Shown: piece by piece, positions 7,467-8,762 of the stretch | Layout: each line of letters opens with the position of its first letter | Numbering within the stretch: the first letter of the stretch is position 1 | Assembly (NCBI GenBank): GCA_937892315.1 | Contig: CALAVF010000369.1 | Span: 1-8,762 of the forward strand | Source of the DNA: an uncultured Prevotellaceae bacterium | Lineage (GTDB): Bacteria; Bacteroidota; Bacteroidia; Bacteroidales; Bacteroidaceae | Direction of reading: 5' to 3' | Length of the DNA stretch: 8,762 nucleotides | The notes under the pieces: model-generated | What the model was told of the DNA's origin: nothing | Database searches by the model: none | What the model saw: only the letters and a program-made list of their open reading frames with translations | Made by a program: the position numbers and the translations under genes

Positions 7467-8609
7467 CTATAATAACGTCTTGGCGAATGCTCTCGCCTCC
7501 TTGTCTGTCTCTAAGTAAGTTTCAAGTGTCAATTCCGTGGTGAAAGCCATCTTGTTCATCGTCTTCTCGATGATGTCGGCAATCTGCTCAAAGCCAATCA
7601 GGTCGTCGATAAACGCACGATTTGCCACCTCATTGGCGGCATTCACGATGCATGGCATATTGCCACCCTGATGCAACGCCTCGTATGCCAGCCCTAAGCA
7701 ACGGAAACGCTCCACGTCGGGCTCCTCAAACGTCAGGTCTTTCATTTGGAAAAGATTCAACCTGTCACCATTCAACGGCAGACGTCTCGGATAACTGAAC
7801 GCATACTGAATGGGCAGCCTCATGTCGGGCACACCCAACTGCGCCTTCACGGCACCGTCCTCAAATTGCACCGCACTGTGAATGACCGACTGCGGATGCA
7901 CCACCACCTGAATCTGCTCAGGCTTCACCCCGAACAGCCAGCGGGCTTCAATCACCTCGAAACCCTTATTCATCAGCGTGGCGCTGTCGATGGTGATTTT
8001 CGCACCCATGTTCCAGGTGGGGTGGGCGAGGGCATCCGTCTTCGTCACCGTCTTCAGTTGCTCCTTCGAGAACTTGCGGAAAGGACCACCGCTGCACGTG
8101 AGCAGAATCTTGTCAATCCTGTTGCCAGATTCCAGACATTGGAAAATTGCCGAGTGTTCGGAATCTACAGGCAGGATGGGCACCTGATTCTCATTCGCCA
8201 AGCGAGTGATGAGGTCACCTGCCACCACCAGTGTCTCCTTATTTGCCAGTGCAATCTCCTTTTTCGCCTTGATGGCGGCAATGGTCGGTTCCAGCCCTGC
8301 AAAGCCCACCATCGAGGCAAGCACCATGTCCACGTTATCGTCCAGTACCACTTGGCACAGAGCCTCCGCTCCTGTATATACCTTGATAGGCAGGTCTGCC
8401 AATCCTTCGCAAACCCTCTGATAGTTCGATTCCTTGGCAATCACCACTGCCTCGGGGTTGTACTTTCTTGCCTGTTCGATGAGCAAGTCGGCGTTGTTGT
8501 ATGCCGTCAGCACGTAAGCCTCATACAAGTCGCTGTGCTGCCCAATCACGTCCAACGCCTGTGTGCCAATGCTCCCCGTCGAACCCAATATACATATTCT
8601 TTTTTTCAT
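7467..8609 (-). CDS. dxr: 1-deoxy-D-xylulose 5-phosphate reductoisomerase
   Basis: DXR converts 1-deoxy-D-xylulose 5-phosphate into 2-C-methyl-D-erythritol 4-phosphate using NADPH and a divalent metal, the first committed step of the MEP pathway; it is the target of fosmidomycin. The 380 residues match the family's length. GSTGSIG (9-15) is the NADPH-binding loop. LPVDSEHSAIFQ contains the metal ligands D149 and E151. NKGFEVIEARWLFG contains E218 and E221, matching E231 and E234 of the Escherichia coli enzyme. HPTWNMGAKITIDSATLMN and VHPQSVIHS are further active-site segments, and the C-terminal helical domain is complete. An open frame extends upstream to 8720, but the ATG at 8609-8607 (MKKRICILG) is chosen. 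It places the nucleotide-binding strand at the usual position and leaves the predicted promoter outside the gene. It heads the six-gene operon, while ispF of the same pathway closes it. Confidence 0.97.
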   Translation of the reverse strand: MKKRICILGSTGSIGTQALDVIGQHSDLYEAYVLTAYNNADLLIEQARKYNPEAVVIAKESNYQRVCEGLADLPIKVYTGAEALCQVVLDDNVDMVLASMVGFAGLEPTIAAIKAKKEIALANKETLVVAGDLITRLANENQVPILPVDSEHSAIFQCLESGNRIDKILLTCSGGPFRKFSKEQLKTVTKTDALAHPTWNMGAKITIDSATLMNKGFEVIEARWLFGVKPEQIQVVVHPQSVIHSAVQFEDGAVKAQLGVPDMRLPIQYAFSYPRRLPLNGDRLNLFQMKDLTFEEPDVERFRCLGLAYEALHQGGNMPCIVNAANEVANRAFIDDLIGFEQIADIIEKTMNKMAFTTELTLETYLETDKEARAFAKTLL

Positions 8610-8628
8610 ATCGATACAAATTGTAGTG

Positions 8629-8657
8629 CAAAGGTACGAAAAAAAAGCGGTTTTCAA
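8629..8657 (-). promoter_or_regulatory. Predicted Bacteroidota-type promoter of the dxr operon
   Basis: Read on the minus strand, TACCTTTG (8636-8629) is a perfect match to the Bacteroidota -7 element TAnnTTTG. TTG (8657-8655) lies 18 nt upstream of it, close to the usual -33 spacing. The dxr ATG follows 19 nt after the -7 box, so the leader would be only about 10-15 nt. I found no equally good promoter in the short gaps further down the operon. The match is read directly; activity is inferred. Confidence 0.7.
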
Positions 8658-8686
8658 GAGTTTGGAATATGAAAAAATGCAAATCC

Positions 8687-8717
8687 TTGGTTTCGTCAAC
8701 TTTGTTTGGTAACTTTG
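8687..8717 (+). promoter_or_regulatory. Predicted Bacteroidota-type promoter of the divergent right-hand gene
   Basis: TTG (8687-8689), a 20-nt spacer and TAACTTTG (8710-8717) match the Bacteroidota -33/-7 consensus, on the plus strand. The ATG at 8747 lies 29 nt beyond the -7 box, giving a leader of roughly 20 nt. The upstream ends of this promoter and the dxr promoter are about 30 bp apart, back to back, so one regulator binding between them could affect both. Confidence 0.7.
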
Positions 8718-8732
8718 CACGACGAAATCATC

Positions 8733-8746
8733 TTTTTACGTAAAAA
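8733..8746. promoter_or_regulatory. 14-bp perfect palindrome immediately before the start codon
   Basis: TTTTTACGTAAAAA reads the same on both strands and ends at the base just before the ATG at 8747. It lies between the predicted transcription start and the start codon. It could be an operator or a small hairpin in the leader. It could equally be chance in an A-rich leader, since Bacteroidota favour A-rich sequence just before the start codon. No ribosome-binding site is visible here. Confidence 0.35.
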
Positions 8747-8762
8747 ATGAAAGCATTATGGA
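8747..8762 (+). CDS. Start of an unidentified plus-strand gene (partial)
   Basis: An ATG at 8747-8749 opens a frame reading M-K-A-L-W before the window ends. It is supported by the predicted promoter at 8687-8717 and by the A-rich leader, not by protein content, since five codons are too few to identify anything. It is divergent from the dxr operon. A later in-frame start outside the window cannot be excluded. Confidence 0.5.

Noticed and set aside
7746..8672. 308-codon open frame on the plus strand
   Set aside because: It is antisense to dxr, whose motifs are complete. The His-, Arg- and Gln-rich translation is typical of a shadow frame.
8610..8720. Upstream extension of dxr by 37 codons
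   Set aside because: It would run through the consensus -7 box at 8629-8636 and put extra residues before the NADPH-binding strand that normally begins the protein.
1..8762. tRNA or rRNA genes, CRISPR arrays, insertion sequences, phage or defence genes
   Set aside because: I looked on both strands and saw no repeat-spacer pattern, transposase or integrase motif, or structured RNA gene; nearly all of the window is filled by the genes listed.

Overview
The window looks like chromosomal DNA of a Bacteroidota bacterium, most likely of the Prevotella/Bacteroides/Porphyromonas lineage (order Bacteroidales). Three things point there. It carries PorU and PorV, two core parts of the type IX secretion system (T9SS), which is confined to the Bacteroidota-Chlorobi group. 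Two divergent promoters near the right end match the Bacteroidota pattern TTG-N18-20-TAnnTTTG. Both exported proteins have signal peptides ending in A-Q. Nothing indicates phage, plasmid, insertion sequence, CRISPR or a recently acquired island. The genus is an inference.

Layout from left to right. Positions 1-159 hold the 3' end of a plus-strand gene I cannot identify. Positions 160-294 lie between two convergent genes and are dominated by a long stem-loop, with a 33-bp stem at 173-205/224-256. Positions 295-8609 hold six tightly packed genes, all on the minus strand. In transcription order they are dxr (8609-7467), rseP (7445-5970), a fumarylacetoacetate-hydrolase-family gene (5962-5330), porU (5321-2052), porV (2003-777) and ispF (777-295). 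The gaps are 21, 7, 8 and 48 nt, and the last pair overlaps by one base (TAATG), so the set reads as one operon. Its only promoter I can see lies just upstream of dxr. Positions 8610-8746 are a divergent promoter region, and 8747-8762 is the start of a plus-strand gene that runs off the edge.

How the genes fit together. dxr and ispF encode two enzymes of the MEP isoprenoid pathway. In bacteria its products feed undecaprenyl phosphate, the lipid carrier for peptidoglycan and for O-antigen/A-LPS type glycans. RseP is an inner-membrane site-2 protease of the envelope-stress type. PorU is the cell-surface C25-family sortase that removes the C-terminal signal of T9SS cargo and attaches cargo to A-LPS; PorV is the outer-membrane barrel that shuttles cargo and holds PorU. 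The operon therefore links isoprenoid carrier supply, envelope proteolysis and surface-protein anchoring. That functional link is inference; the co-directional arrangement is read directly.

The core genes are recognisable and intact, so this is mostly an ordinary housekeeping region. The items most worth a second look are the strand-asymmetric stem-loop at 164-266, the apparently shortened C-terminal domain of PorU, and the bracketing of T9SS genes by MEP-pathway genes.
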